A program made the position numbers and the translations under genes. 57,187 nt of DNA, taken from positions 1 through 57,187 of the forward strand of contig JAGXLU010000011.1 in assembly GCA_018334565.1 (NCBI GenBank), written 5' to 3'. This stretch comes from Halanaerobiales bacterium. Lineage in GTDB: Bacteria > Bacillota > Halanaerobiia > Halanaerobiales > M55B127. Under the pieces are notes generated by a model, which was not told where the DNA came from, ran no database searches, and was given only the letters and a program-made list of their open reading frames with translations. Below, piece by piece: positions 19,860-31,978 of this stretch (position 1 is its first letter; each line of letters opens with the position of its first letter).

Positions 19860-19888
19860 ATTATAACAATAATATGACGATTTGTCCA
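19860..19888 (-). promoter_or_regulatory. Promoter of tRNA-Asn
   Basis: Minus strand TGGACA (19883-19888), 17-base spacer, TATAAT (19860-19865). The start would fall about 20 bases before the mature tRNA. Confidence 0.75.
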
Positions 19889-19930
19889 GCCATTATGATT
19901 CTCAATAGTTAAAATTGCTACCCAGCCTTT

Positions 19931-22225
19931 TTATTTAAGAAGTAAAAGTTCATCTGATTCAATTGTAATGTTGATTTGACCATTCTTCGCTTGATATTTT
20001 CTATCAGTTAAAAGATTTATTATCTCATCTTTACCCACTTCTAAAGAAATTTCTTCTGCCTGTTCAGAAATATTGACTAATCCAATAATTTTTTCTTCAT
20101 TTAGCTCTCTTTCTATAATTAATACATTACTTTTATTGTTTTGTATAGACAAGTTGATGCGCCCCTCTTTTAAAATATTATTAGCATGCCTTAATTGAAT
20201 CAGTTTCTTATAAAATTCTAATAACTGATCATTCGGCTTGTTTGAATAAGGCCTCTTCTGCCAGATCATTGTGCGCCTGTTATCAGGATCCTGTCCACCT
20301 GCCATGGCTATTTCATCTCCATAATAAACCATAGGTGCTCCTGGAAAGATAAATTGAAAAAAGACTGCTTTTTTAAATTTGTTGATATCCTTACCAACTG
20401 CATTTAAAAATCTTTCTGTATCATGACTACCTATTAAATTAAGCAGAGAGTTAAAAGCAGGTGTTGGATACTCAGCCTTTATTTTATTTGTTTCATCGAT
20501 AAATTTATTTATAGTCCAACTTTCATTTAAAAGTTTCAAAACTGCATCTCTAAACCTATAATTCATTACACCATCAAATTCATTTCCTTTTAAATATTGA
20601 CTGGCATCTCCCCAAATTTCTCCAGCAATATAGGCGTCAGGATTTATGTCCTTAACATGCCCCCTCCAATCGATCCAAAATTCAGGATTTCTATCTTTTA
20701 CTTCTGTAGGAACATCAAGTCTCCATCCATCTATACCGTCTTTAGGATTCCCATCACCGTTAGGGTCCATCCATTCTTTTGTAATATCATATATATATTC
20801 TCTTACCTCCTCATTATTAACATTGATTTTAGGTAATGAGCCAAAGCCTGCCCAGCATTGATAGTTGGGTTCTTTACCCTGTGTCCTCTGCTCATATAAG
20901 GTGGTGATAGGATAACTTTCTATATAATACCAGTTCCAGTATTTTGAGTTTCTCCCTTTATTTACAACATCCTGAAAAGCATAATGTTCATACCCAGTAT
21001 GATTAAATACACCGTCTAAAATAATCCTTATTCCATGTTGATGGGCCGTTTTAATAAAGTCTATAAATAGTTGGTTGGAAGCCTCCGGATCATCTTTAAT
21101 CGCAAAATTATCATCGATGAATTCATAAGTGGATGAATTGTACTTATGATTTGATGTTGACTCAAATATAGGGTTTAGATATATCGTGTTAATACCCAAA
21201 TCTGTTAAATAATCCAGGTTGTTTTCAATCCCCTGTATATCCCCACCATATAAGACATGCCAGCCTGATTTAGGATTTATCTGGTTACTATCATCTGTAA
21301 ACTTTTCTGAGTCAATATAGTGATGATCACTTGCTTTTATACCCTGGTGCCAATCTGGCACGATATTTTTGTATCTTTCTTCATTATTTTTATAGGTTTC
21401 GATATATTCAGGATCGTTCTCCTTATTACCATTGCTGAACCTCTCTGGAAAAATCTGATAAAAGACAGCCTGTTTTATCCACTCAGGAGAATTAAACAAT
21501 AGACTATCTTCTTTATTAAATTTAAACCAATCAGCCATAGTGATCGCAATTCCATTTTTGCCATACCAGTATCTGGTATCTGCATCATCAATAACAAAAC
21601 GGTATTTAAAGCTATCATCCTTAACCTCTATTTTTTTATGCCAGTAATCAAACTGTCCATCATAAGTTAAAAAGTTCATATATTCTACCTGATAACCATC
21701 TTCATCAAAATAATTTAGCCTGACCGCTTCTACATCATTAACTGCTGTTTGAAATCTTATCTCTATAATATTTTCTTGCGTCCTTGTTATATGAGCTGTG
21801 GTTGTTTGGTCATGCCAGAGGGCATTTTTAATAATCTCTCCATCGCCCACTTCACCCTCTCGCTCAATCTGCTGACCCACATTGATAACCGAGTTCAATC
21901 CACCAAATCCATCTGCAGTATAATCTTCACTGTGGGGATCCTTCCTCCAAGTTGTGCCATTTATGACAAATTTATATTGGTAGGTCCCTGGTTTTAAAGG
22001 TATTGTAATTTCATAAACACCATCATTATCCTGATCTTTCATCTCGAAGTCCTTGGTAGCCCAATTATTAAAAGAACCGGCCAGATAGACAGAGCTAACC
22101 TCTTCTACTTGTGGTTCATATTTAAATACAACTTCTTTTATGCCCGGAGCAACAGCGTTAATATTTATAGATAATAATATTACCACTAACAAAACAAATA
22201 ACAAACCACCTAATAATTTTTTCAT
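19931..22225 (-). CDS. Exported GH13 alpha-amylase/neopullulanase with two N-terminal carbohydrate modules
   Basis: 764 residues from the ATG at 22225 (RBS GGAGGG). A start ten codons upstream is rejected because it would bury the signal peptide. A hydrophobic leader (GLLFVLLVVILLSI) is followed by a CBM48-like module (YLAGSFNNWA ... YQYKFVINGTTW). A CBM34-like N domain comes next, ending near RYWYGKNGI. The GH13 barrel then shows all four conserved regions: DGVFNHTG, GWRLDVPTEV (nucleophile Asp), GEIWGD (acid Glu) and IGSHDTER. It likely cleaves starch, pullulan or maltodextrins outside the cell. Confidence 0.93.
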   Translation of the reverse strand: MKKLLGGLLFVLLVVILLSININAVAPGIKEVVFKYEPQVEEVSSVYLAGSFNNWATKDFEMKDQDNDGVYEITIPLKPGTYQYKFVINGTTWRKDPHSEDYTADGFGGLNSVINVGQQIEREGEVGDGEIIKNALWHDQTTTAHITRTQENIIEIRFQTAVNDVEAVRLNYFDEDGYQVEYMNFLTYDGQFDYWHKKIEVKDDSFKYRFVIDDADTRYWYGKNGIAITMADWFKFNKEDSLLFNSPEWIKQAVFYQIFPERFSNGNKENDPEYIETYKNNEERYKNIVPDWHQGIKASDHHYIDSEKFTDDSNQINPKSGWHVLYGGDIQGIENNLDYLTDLGINTIYLNPIFESTSNHKYNSSTYEFIDDNFAIKDDPEASNQLFIDFIKTAHQHGIRIILDGVFNHTGYEHYAFQDVVNKGRNSKYWNWYYIESYPITTLYEQRTQGKEPNYQCWAGFGSLPKINVNNEEVREYIYDITKEWMDPNGDGNPKDGIDGWRLDVPTEVKDRNPEFWIDWRGHVKDINPDAYIAGEIWGDASQYLKGNEFDGVMNYRFRDAVLKLLNESWTINKFIDETNKIKAEYPTPAFNSLLNLIGSHDTERFLNAVGKDINKFKKAVFFQFIFPGAPMVYYGDEIAMAGGQDPDNRRTMIWQKRPYSNKPNDQLLEFYKKLIQLRHANNILKEGRINLSIQNNKSNVLIIERELNEEKIIGLVNISEQAEEISLEVGKDEIINLLTDRKYQAKNGQINITIESDELLLLK

Positions 22226-22985
22226 ATTATCTGCCCTCCATTCCTTGATAGTCACTATATTATTTTAATTAAACAAAACAGTTTTATTTCCTCTATTGTT
22301 AAACACCAGATGAATATCATTAATCAAATATAAAACATTAATCAAATATAAAACATTTTAAATATTGGCAAAATCGTAAGTTTAATTAATATACAAATAA
22401 ATACGCCTTATTCGTAAAACGAGTGGGCTTATGAAAAAATACCATATGATAATTTCTCTCTGACTTGCCTTGCTTTTATCAGCAATTAAAGACAGACTTC
22501 TTTCTTAAAAATAGATCTTAAACTGGGGTTGCTCTTTTTAAAACTTAATATAAAATATTTATTAATAATTTTCTCATCACAACTTAAAGCAAATGCAAGC
22601 AAAAAACACCTAACTCTTTTTTGATTTGATATGTCTGGTATATACGATTTTTTCTATTAAAATTATCTTAAAATATTATTATGGTATGAATAAAAAAATT
22701 TTCAAAATATGTTTTGCCTTTTCTCCAAATTTAGCAAAAACACACAAGGAAACCAGGCCTATATATCATTAAAGATAGTTGCTCTTTATAAATTGGACTT
22801 TAAAAGAAATAATGTTGTTATATCAATAATCAAGTACATCATCTAGTTAAATGACAGCTAAAATCACAATTGAAAATTTTAAAAATCATATCAATTTTTA
22901 CTAAAATATCTTGTAATTTTATAATCAACAAAAGCTTGTGTTATTTTAAAACTACATTGATGTTTTTAATTAATTAAAATTTTTT
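22226..22985. other. Long AT-rich non-coding region
   Basis: About 760 bases with no convincing ORF on either strand. I noted an 18-base tandem duplication (TTAATCAAATATAAAACA, twice, about 22319-22354). There is also an imperfect stem-loop near 22403-22430 (GCCTTATTCGT / ACGAGTGGGC). Neither matches a known RNA family that I recognise. Confidence 0.4.
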
Positions 22986-23014
22986 TTGCTCTTTAATGAA
23001 GGCTGTTATATAAT
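22986..23014 (+). promoter_or_regulatory. Promoter of the oad operon
   Basis: TTGCTC (22986-22991), 17-base spacer, TATAAT (23009-23014), about 40 bases before the first start codon. Confidence 0.75.
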
Positions 23015-23056
23015 GACTTTAATTAATAAATAGAAAGTAATGAGGTGTAATGATTA

Positions 23057-23305
23057 TTGAAAGTATTATTTATAAGTATGACTGGAATAATGGTAGTTTT
23101 TGCCTTTCTCTTTTTTTTATATCTTATCTTATTATTAGTCAAAAAGATATTCTATAAAGAAAAAACTGAAGTTCAAAAAGATAAGATCGTTAAAAGCAAT
23201 GATATTCCCGAGGAAGTAGTAGTAACAATTTTGACCACATTAAAAAAATACAGAAACAGAGACTTAAACAATAAAAAAGTAAGCATCACAAAAAGGAGGT
23301 CATAA
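23057..23305 (+). CDS. oadG: Oxaloacetate decarboxylase gamma-type small membrane subunit
   Basis: 82 residues from a TTG start with RBS GAGGTG. One N-terminal membrane helix (MVVFAFLFFLYLILLLV) and a short charged cytoplasmic tail are the whole protein, the architecture of OadG. It anchors and helps assemble the sodium-pumping decarboxylase. Sequence similarity in this family is weak, so the call relies on the helix plus the operon that follows. Confidence 0.8.
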   Translation: MKVLFISMTGIMVVFAFLFFLYLILLLVKKIFYKEKTEVQKDKIVKSNDIPEEVVVTILTTLKKYRNRDLNNKKVSITKRRS

Positions 23306-23308
23306 ATA

Positions 23309-23728
23309 TTGGAAAGCTATATAGTTGAAGTTAACAATACTGAATATGAGGTCACCATTAGAGAAAATGACAGGGTAGCAAATAATGATAAAATGAAGAA
23401 AGACAATCAAACAGAGGTTGATAAAACTTCAGAACAAAAAACAAAAAAGAAAAAGAACCAGCCCGAAAAAAAAGATCAAAGAAAACAAGCTGACAGTGCT
23501 GAAGGTATTGAAGTTACTGCACCTATGACAGGAAAGGTCCTATCTGTTAAAGTAGAAAAGGATAGTAAGGTAAAAAGAAATCAAGTAATTATGACCTTAG
23601 AAGCCATGAAGATGGAAACAGAGATAGTAGCCCCGGCAGATGGTATTATAAAAGAAATATTGGTTTCTGAAGGCAGCAAATGTAAACAGGAGGATACCTT
23701 AATAGTAATTGAAGATGGTGGTAAATAA
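23309..23728 (+). CDS. Biotin carboxyl carrier subunit of the decarboxylase
   Basis: 139 residues from a TTG start behind AAAGGAGGTC. A short N-terminal domain is followed by a Lys/Glu/Gln-rich linker (about 25-65). A biotinyl domain (about 67-138) carries the biotinylated Lys101 in EAMKMET, and the prior Pro-Met (APMTGKV) is typical. It shuttles carboxybiotin from OadA to the membrane subunit OadB. Its stop overlaps the oadB start (TAATG). Confidence 0.92.
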   Translation: MESYIVEVNNTEYEVTIRENDRVANNDKMKKDNQTEVDKTSEQKTKKKKNQPEKKDQRKQADSAEGIEVTAPMTGKVLSVKVEKDSKVKRNQVIMTLEAMKMETEIVAPADGIIKEILVSEGSKCKQEDTLIVIEDGGK

Positions 23729-24843
23729 TGTATTTAGATCTTGTACAGGGGTTAATTACGGAGTCGGGAATATACAATTTAACTTATAAAGAAATAATCA
23801 TGTTTGTGATTGCCGGGATTTTAATATATCTAGCAATAGAGAAAAAGTACGAACCTCTGTTACTATTACCTATAGCTATCGGTATGATATTGGCAAATCT
23901 ACCGATGTCTGGTCTTATGAAAGAAGGCGGACTTTTATATTATATATATAAAGGTGTTGACCTTGGCATATATCCACCCTTGATATTTTTGGGCATAGGT
24001 GCCATGACAGACTTCGGACCACTTATTGCAAATCCAAAAAGTATTTTGCTGGGAGCAAGTGCTCAAATAGGGATATTTTTTACTTTGATCGGTGCCAGAC
24101 TGCTTAAATTTTCATTACCCGAAGCTGCTTCCACATCTATAATTGGTGGAGCTGACGGTCCTACCGCGATATTTTTAACCTCGCGTCTCTCTCCTGAACT
24201 ATTAGGAGCAGTTGCTATAGCAGCCTATTCATATATGGCGTTAGTCCCGATTATTCAACCACCCTTAATGAAATGGCTGACTACAGAAAAAGAAAGACAA
24301 ATAAAAATGTATCAGCTAAGAGAAGTTTCCCGGGTAGAAAAACTGCTATTTGCCTTTTTAGTTATGGTACTTGGAATATTATTCATCCCCTCAGCAGGGG
24401 CTTTGCTCGGCTCTTTGATGTTAGGGAATATATTAAAAGAAAGTGGTGTCACCGAACGATTAGCTGAAACCGCTAGAAATTCTTTGATAAATATCGTTAC
24501 CATATTTTTAGGAATAAGTGTAGGAGCAAAAACTCAGGCCGAACTTTTCTTGACCTGGCAGACTTTGATGATTATTGGCTTGGGTTTGATAGCTTTTGCT
24601 ATCGGTACTATTTCAGGTTTGCTATTCGCAAAACTTATGAATAAATTTTCTAAAACGAAGGTCAACCCTTTAATCGGTTCAGCGGGAGTTTCAGCCGTAC
24701 CGATGGCAGCCCGGGTAAGTCAGAAAGTTGGATATGAAGCTAATCCCAGCAACCATTTATTGATGCATGCCATGGGGCCTAATGTTGCTGGGGTAATAGG
24801 TTCAGCAACGGCAGCCGGAGTCTTATTAACACTGGTCGGTTAA
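23728..24843 (+). CDS. oadB: Sodium-pumping decarboxylase beta subunit
   Basis: 371 residues, about nine to ten membrane helices. [10 protein letters not shown] holds the conserved Asp of the Na+/carboxybiotin site, and [16 protein letters not shown] plus [14 protein letters not shown] are family signatures. It decarboxylates carboxybiotin and exports Na+. OadB and methylmalonyl-CoA decarboxylase beta are near-identical families; the neighbouring OadA decides for oxaloacetate. Confidence 0.94.
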   Translation: MYLDLVQGLITESGIYNLTYKEIIMFVIAGILIYLAIEKKYEPLLLLPIAIGMILANLPMSGLMKEGGLLYYIYKGVDLGIYPPLIFLGIGAMTDFGPLIANPKSILLGASAQIGIFFTLIGARLLKFSLPEAASTSIIGGADGPTAIFLTSRLSPELLGAVAIAAYSYMALVPIIQPPLMKWLTTEKERQIKMYQLREVSRVEKLLFAFLVMVLGILFIPSAGALLGSLMLGNILKESGVTERLAETARNSLINIVTIFLGISVGAKTQAELFLTWQTLMIIGLGLIAFAIGTISGLLFAKLMNKFSKTKVNPLIGSAGVSAVPMAARVSQKVGYEANPSNHLLMHAMGPNVAGVIGSATAAGVLLTLVG

Positions 24844-24891
24844 ATTAATTTCTGTTTTTGTATATATATTGAATCTATAAGGAGGGATATG

Positions 24892-26217
24892 ATGCAGGTT
24901 AAAATAACGGAAACAATTTTGAGAGATGCCCAACAGTCACTCATAGCTACAAGGATGAAGACCGAAGATATGCTTGAAGTTTTAAATGATTTAGACAATA
25001 TAGGTTACCACTCCCTCGAGATGTGGGGTGGGGCAACATTTGACAGTTGTATGCGCTACCTTGATGAAGATCCCTGGATTAGATTGAGGAAAATTAAGTT
25101 AAGAAGTAACAATACAAAGCTGCAGATGTTATTAAGGGGACAGAACATATTGGGATATAGGCATTATCCCGATGATGTTTTAGAGAAATTTGTAGAAAAA
25201 GCGGTTGATAATGGTATAGATATTGTGAGAATATTCGATGCCCTTAACGATGTCAGAAATATGGAAAAAGCCATCGAGTTTACAAAAAAATATGGGGGTC
25301 ATGCTCAAGGCTCTATAGTTTATACAACCAGCCCTATCCATGATATAAAACATTATGTAGAAACTACTAAAAAACTCGTAGGTTTAGGGATAGATTCACT
25401 TTGTTTAAAAGATATGGCCGGGCTATTAACACCATATAGATCATATGAATTGGTTAATAGTTTAAAAGAGGTAACCGACATACCGATTCAACTACACAGC
25501 CATAATACCAGTGGAATGGCAGCCATGACTTATCTAAAAGCTATTGAAGCGGGCGCTGATATAATCGATACTGCAATATCAGCTCTAGCTTCCGGTACTT
25601 CTCAGCCACCTACAGAATCTATGGTAGCTTCTCTTACAGGAACTAAGTATGATACCGGTATAAAATTAAGCGAAGTTGTAGATATAGCTGCATATTTTAG
25701 AAATATAAGAGATAATTACAGTGATTTTCAAGGATCATTTGCTACAGACCCCCGCGTTATTACCAATCAAATTCCCGGTGGAATGCTCTCTAATTTAAGA
25801 AGTCAGTTAAAAAGCCAGGATATGTTTCATCTTTATGATGAGGTGCTAAAAGAAGTACCCAGGGTCAGAAAAGATCTTGGTTACCCACCGCTTGTAACAC
25901 CCACAAGCCAGATAGTTGGAACTCAGGCTGTATTTAATGTTGTAAAAGGAACAAGATATGAATTGGTATCCAAAGAGACAAGGGATTATGTTAAAGGAAT
26001 GTATGGAAGGCCTCCGGGAGAAATAAATCCAGAACTTAAAGAGAAACTACTGGCTGGAGAAAAAGCAATAGACTGCAGGCCAGCTGAAACTCTGGAAAAT
26101 AAGTTTGCAGAAACGCTAAAAGAGGTCCAGGATTTTATAACCAAGGAAGAAGATGTTTTATCTTATATGTTATTTCCTGATGTTGCAGAAGAATTTTTAA
26201 AAAGACATTACAGATAA
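24892..26217 (+). CDS. oadA: Oxaloacetate decarboxylase carboxyltransferase subunit
   Basis: 441 residues from the second of two adjacent ATGs (RBS GGAGGG; the first is too close). It is a pyruvate carboxylase-type carboxyltransferase barrel: TETILRDAQQS with the metal Asp, SLCLKDMAGLL with the catalytic Lys, LHSHNTSGM with the metal His pair. It moves CO2 from oxaloacetate to biotin, giving pyruvate. It stops after the barrel and lacks the C-terminal biotinyl domain found in many OadA proteins, which here is a separate gene. Confidence 0.94.
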   Translation: MQVKITETILRDAQQSLIATRMKTEDMLEVLNDLDNIGYHSLEMWGGATFDSCMRYLDEDPWIRLRKIKLRSNNTKLQMLLRGQNILGYRHYPDDVLEKFVEKAVDNGIDIVRIFDALNDVRNMEKAIEFTKKYGGHAQGSIVYTTSPIHDIKHYVETTKKLVGLGIDSLCLKDMAGLLTPYRSYELVNSLKEVTDIPIQLHSHNTSGMAAMTYLKAIEAGADIIDTAISALASGTSQPPTESMVASLTGTKYDTGIKLSEVVDIAAYFRNIRDNYSDFQGSFATDPRVITNQIPGGMLSNLRSQLKSQDMFHLYDEVLKEVPRVRKDLGYPPLVTPTSQIVGTQAVFNVVKGTRYELVSKETRDYVKGMYGRPPGEINPELKEKLLAGEKAIDCRPAETLENKFAETLKEVQDFITKEEDVLSYMLFPDVAEEFLKRHYR

Positions 26218-26554
26218 ACAAGATTAATCTCTTTTTAAACATGATATGCTCTTTTAATTAATTAAGATCTTGATGAGTGATGAATTTATTTTAAAAAATT
26301 ATCGTTATCTCTTAACACAATAATATTTAACAATAACCAAAGTTTATAATCTCAAAACATTTTTAGAGTAAAGAACAAAAAATATAACTAGAAGAGACCT
26401 TATAATAATAGTTCGCAGGCTTAAATAAAACCCCTTACTTTATTTAATTATGCCTGCGGCTTTTGCTTTTTATGCTAAAATAACAAACAAAGCTGTTCAA
26501 AGCTGTTCAAAAATAAATATAACTCAGTAAACTGTATGTGCCTTTTCTGTAAAG
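26218..26554. other. Intergenic region after oadA
   Basis: About 340 AT-rich bases holding the operon terminator (26414-26469) and a short tandem duplication (AAAGCTGTTC twice, about 26490-26509). No ORF with an RBS was seen. Confidence 0.4.
26414..26469 (+). terminator. Probable terminator of the oad operon
   Basis: CGCAGGC-TTAAATAAA and TTTATTTAA-ttat-GCCTGCG pair into a 16-bp stem with a small internal asymmetry, followed by GCTTTTGCTTTTT. It lies nearly 200 bases past oadA and could also work for the converging gene. Confidence 0.65.
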
Positions 26555-27115
26555 CTAATTATTATAATTCTGCAAAAGACTTAAACTTGACCTGAGAGAA
26601 AAAACAGCATATATCAATAATATGATAGAAATAATTAATAGTTCAGTAATCAGTAATAGCCCTATTAATATATATATAGCAACAAAAAGAAAAGAAAGAT
26701 AAATAGCCCATTTTTTCTTTTTTAACAGACCATAGATCATCAGTGTTTTCAATAATAAATAGGGAAATATGATAAGTAAAGAAGCAAGTGAAAAAAAACC
26801 GATCATTGTACCCATTTCTCCTGCCAGAAATCCCTGGTAACCTAAAATAAAGATAAATATGAGAATAATTGCTCCTACAAGCAATTCAATTATAGTAGTG
26901 ATAATAAGAAATATTCCCTGATGAGGCGATTGATCTTTTTTAAAATTAACTACTCTTTTGAAATATGTTATCAGTAAGCCTGTTATGATAAAAATACAGG
27001 CTAATAAAACAGCAAAAACCTCTAATGACCCTTGCTGGTTATAGTTGCTAATTTCAAACCCAAGACCAATCAATCCAAAAATAATGAAGGCTAAGCCTAT
27101 AATTTTTCTAATCAC
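26555..27115 (-). CDS. Small multi-pass membrane protein, unknown function
   Basis: 186 residues from a GTG start. Roughly five hydrophobic segments (for example GLAFIIFGLIGLGFE, AVLLACIFIITGLLI, VGAIILIFIFILGY, LSFLFVAIYILIGLLLI) are separated by short basic loops. I recognise no family motif. It is downstream of gyrA on the same strand, separated by a 27137-27212 inverted repeat, so it may be transcribed separately. Confidence 0.65.
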   Translation of the reverse strand: MIRKIIGLAFIIFGLIGLGFEISNYNQQGSLEVFAVLLACIFIITGLLITYFKRVVNFKKDQSPHQGIFLIITTIIELLVGAIILIFIFILGYQGFLAGEMGTMIGFFSLASLLIIFPYLLLKTLMIYGLLKKKKWAIYLSFLFVAIYILIGLLLITELLIISIILLIYAVFSLRSSLSLLQNYNN

Positions 27116-27136
27116 TAACCCCGCTCCTTAATAGTA

Positions 27137-27212
27137 AAAATCCCCTTCTGCTTATTGAATGGTTCTTTTAAACCAAAAATGAATACATTATACATTAGGA
27201 AAAGGGGATTTT
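27137..27212 (-). terminator. Long-range inverted repeat after gyrA, possible terminator
   Basis: AAAATCCCCTT and AAGGGGATTTT are perfect 11-base inverted arms 54 bases apart. On the minus strand the second arm ends in TTTTT. A smaller hairpin (GGTTTAAAAGAACC) and a TATAAT sequence lie in the loop. It could end gyrA transcription or be part of a leader for the membrane gene. Confidence 0.5.
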
Positions 27213-27244
27213 AAAAGTTGCTCTTTTTTTAATTTAATTTAATT

Positions 27245-29734
27245 TTATTCTCTTTTTATTTGTTTATTCTTCTCTGTGCTTTCTTCTTTTTGTTCTGCCT
27301 TTTCTGCTTCTTTTTTATTTAGTTTGCCAAGAGAAACCACATGGTCAGCTTCACCTATATTAATTACCTTTACTCCCATTGTATTACGACCCGTTTGAGA
27401 TATTTCTTCTACCCTGGTTCTTATAATTATACCCTCGGCAGTGATTATTATTATTTCATCATCCTCATTTACAATTTTGGCAGCGGCTATTGGACCATTT
27501 TTTTCAGTAATATTTAAGGTAAGTATTCCTTTACCATAGCGCCTTTGTATCCTATAATTACTTAGTTCTGTGCGCTTGCCATATCCTTTTTCACTTATAA
27601 CCAACAGGTCAGAACCCTCTGAATCGAGCCCCATATCTACTAAATAATCCTCTTCTTTTAAATCGATACCCTTAACTCCCTGGGCCACTCTTCCTACCGG
27701 TCTTATATCATTTTCCTTAAATCTAATTGCTTTACCGAGATGGGTAATAAGTATAATGTTTTCATCCGCCTTTGTGCTTTTTACTTTTATTAACTCATCA
27801 TTTTTCTGCAGTCTGATTCCTATTATTCCAGTATAATTACTATCATATTCTATAAGAGGTGTCTTTTTAACTCTCCCCTTTTTGGTGGCCATGGTTAGAT
27901 ATTTGCTCTCCTCAAAATTATTAAGGGAAATCACAGAACTAATTCGTTCATCCTCCTGTAAATTAAGCAAATTAACTATTGCTGTCCCGCGCGCCTGTCG
28001 GCTGGCCTGGGGAATTTGATAACCCTTCATCCTATATACCAAGCCTTTGTTGCTGAAAAAAAGAAAATAATTATGAGTCGAAGTAATAAATACATCTTCT
28101 ACAAAGTCTTCTTCTCGAGTTGTAGTTCCTATAATACCCTTACCACCTCTTCTTTGACTTCTGTAGGTAGCTACTGGCATTCTCTTTATATATCCCTCTT
28201 TAGTCATCGTCACTACTACCTGCTGTTCTTCTATAAGGTCTTCTAGTTCAAGATCAGTTGTCTGGTTAAGAATTTTTGTGCGCCTTTGATCACCATATTT
28301 ATCTTTTATTTCTGTAATTTCATCCTTGATTATTTCTAATAATTTTTTCTCACTATCTAAAATTTCTTTATAATATTTTATCTTTTGTTTTAATTCCTGA
28401 TGCTCTGAATCAATTTTATCTCTTTCAAGGGCTGTCAACCTTTGCAGTCTCATTCTTAATATTGCATTGGCCTGTTCTTTAGATAGATCATATTTATCAA
28501 TCAACTTTTGGCGGGCATTATCAACATCCGGGGCCCTCCTAATTATTTGAATGACAGCATCGATATCATCTAAAGCAACCATATAACCTTCTAGTATATG
28601 GGCTCTTTTGCCTGCTTTATCTAAATTATACTGGGTTCTATTAGTAATTATTTCTTTTTGAAATTCAAGATAATGATCTATAATTTCTTTTAGACTTAAT
28701 ACCTTTGGCTCATTATTGACTATAGCAAGCATAATAATGCTGAATGTGATCTGGAGTCGAGAATGTTTAAATAACTGATTTAAGACGATTTTAGGATTTG
28801 CACCTCTTTTAATTTTAATTACAATCCTCAACCCTTTTCTATCCGATTCGTCTCTAATATCACTTATTCCATCAATTTTTTCATCCCTTACCATATCAGC
28901 AATTTTCCCTATTAATCTGGCTTTATTAACTCTATAAGGCAGTTCGTTGACTATAATCCTATCAGCAGAATTTTCATTTTCTTCTATTTCAGTTTTTGCT
29001 CTTACAGTTACCTTGCCTCGCCCCTTTTTATAAGCCTTATAGATAGGACCTTTACCCATTATTAAACCGCCGGTTGGGAAATCAGGCCCCTTAATAACCT
29101 CCATCAATTCAGCTAACTCAATATCTGGGTTATCTATAACCCTAATAATCGCTTCGATCACTTCTGTTAAATTATGGGGTGGAACACTTGTAGACATACC
29201 AACCGCAATTCCAGAACTACCATTTGCTAATAGATTGGGAAAACGAGAGGGCAGTACTTCTGGTTCTTTTAGACTATCATCAAAATTGGGTTTAAAATTA
29301 ACAGTGTTTTTATTCAAATCTCTTAATAATTCTGTAGATATTTTACCCATTCTTGCTTCTGTATAACGCATGGCTGCAGCAGAATCTCCATCCACTGAGC
29401 CAAAATTACCATGTCCATCAACTAATGGATATCTGTAAGAAAAGTTCTGGGCCATCCTCACCATCGTATCATAGACAGCTGTGTCTCCATGAGGATGGTA
29501 TTTCCCCAATACTTCACCCACAATCCTTGCAGATTTTTTATGTGATTTGTTAGCAGTAATACCTAAGTCATGCAGGGCATATAATATACGCCTGTGCACC
29601 GGTTTGAGACCATCTCTGACATCCGGCAAGGCTCTACTAACAATAACGCTCATTGCGTAATCTAAAAATGCATCTTTCATTTGATCATCTATATCTACCT
29701 GTACTACGTTCTTGCTTTTAAATTTATCAACCAT
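27245..29734 (-). CDS. gyrA: DNA gyrase subunit A
   Basis: 829 residues. The winged-helix DNA-cleavage domain has active-site Tyr124 in [10 protein letters not shown]. The quinolone-resistance region reads [10 protein letters not shown], with Thr where many bacteria have Ser. The C-terminal beta-pinwheel contains the GyrA box QRRGGKGI, which marks gyrase rather than topoisomerase IV ParC. It ends in a Lys/Glu-rich tail. It lies 25 bases after gyrB. Confidence 0.98.
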   Translation of the reverse strand: MVDKFKSKNVVQVDIDDQMKDAFLDYAMSVIVSRALPDVRDGLKPVHRRILYALHDLGITANKSHKKSARIVGEVLGKYHPHGDTAVYDTMVRMAQNFSYRYPLVDGHGNFGSVDGDSAAAMRYTEARMGKISTELLRDLNKNTVNFKPNFDDSLKEPEVLPSRFPNLLANGSSGIAVGMSTSVPPHNLTEVIEAIIRVIDNPDIELAELMEVIKGPDFPTGGLIMGKGPIYKAYKKGRGKVTVRAKTEIEENENSADRIIVNELPYRVNKARLIGKIADMVRDEKIDGISDIRDESDRKGLRIVIKIKRGANPKIVLNQLFKHSRLQITFSIIMLAIVNNEPKVLSLKEIIDHYLEFQKEIITNRTQYNLDKAGKRAHILEGYMVALDDIDAVIQIIRRAPDVDNARQKLIDKYDLSKEQANAILRMRLQRLTALERDKIDSEHQELKQKIKYYKEILDSEKKLLEIIKDEITEIKDKYGDQRRTKILNQTTDLELEDLIEEQQVVVTMTKEGYIKRMPVATYRSQRRGGKGIIGTTTREEDFVEDVFITSTHNYFLFFSNKGLVYRMKGYQIPQASRQARGTAIVNLLNLQEDERISSVISLNNFEESKYLTMATKKGRVKKTPLIEYDSNYTGIIGIRLQKNDELIKVKSTKADENIILITHLGKAIRFKENDIRPVGRVAQGVKGIDLKEEDYLVDMGLDSEGSDLLVISEKGYGKRTELSNYRIQRRYGKGILTLNITEKNGPIAAAKIVNEDDEIIIITAEGIIIRTRVEEISQTGRNTMGVKVINIGEADHVVSLGKLNKKEAEKAEQKEESTEKNKQIKRE

Positions 29735-29759
29735 TTTTTAAACCTCCTTCATCTTAAAT

Positions 29760-31709
<1,950 letters not shown>

Positions 31710-31712
31710 CTA

Positions 31713-31961
31713 CTAAATAATCTCTGACATCCTCTTTTTTAAAGTCTTTGAAGATATTATTGATAAGTATATTTTTTCCCCTGTTAAAATAAATGATCTT
31801 ATCTCTTTACCTTCTTCAAAATAATTTATAATAAAACCTTCTTCACGGATTATCTCAAAAAATTCTTTTGTTATATCCGAATCCTGACTGGATTCTATAT
31901 CACCTATAAAAACTACATCTGTTTTTTTTATCATATTTCCTCTACCGATGTGTAAAAACAA
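31713..31961 (-). CDS. remB: RemB/YaaB-like DUF370 protein
   Basis: 82 residues from a TTG start (FLHIGRGNMIKKTDVVFIGD) with RBS AAGGTGG. An upstream in-frame start would overlap recF and break family length. The FLHIGRG beginning is a DUF370 hallmark. The Bacillus homologue sits at the same place between recF and gyrB and has been linked to regulation of matrix genes. The role here is unknown. Confidence 0.85.
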   Translation of the reverse strand: MFLHIGRGNMIKKTDVVFIGDIESSQDSDITKEFFEIIREEGFIINYFEEGKEIRSFILTGEKIYLSIISSKTLKKRMSEII

Positions 31962-31978
31962 TTTATCCACCTTCTTTT

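Noticed and set aside
23728-26217. Methylmalonyl-CoA decarboxylase as identity of the operon
   Set aside because: The carboxyltransferase is the pyruvate carboxylase-like barrel type, not the acyl-CoA type MmdA.
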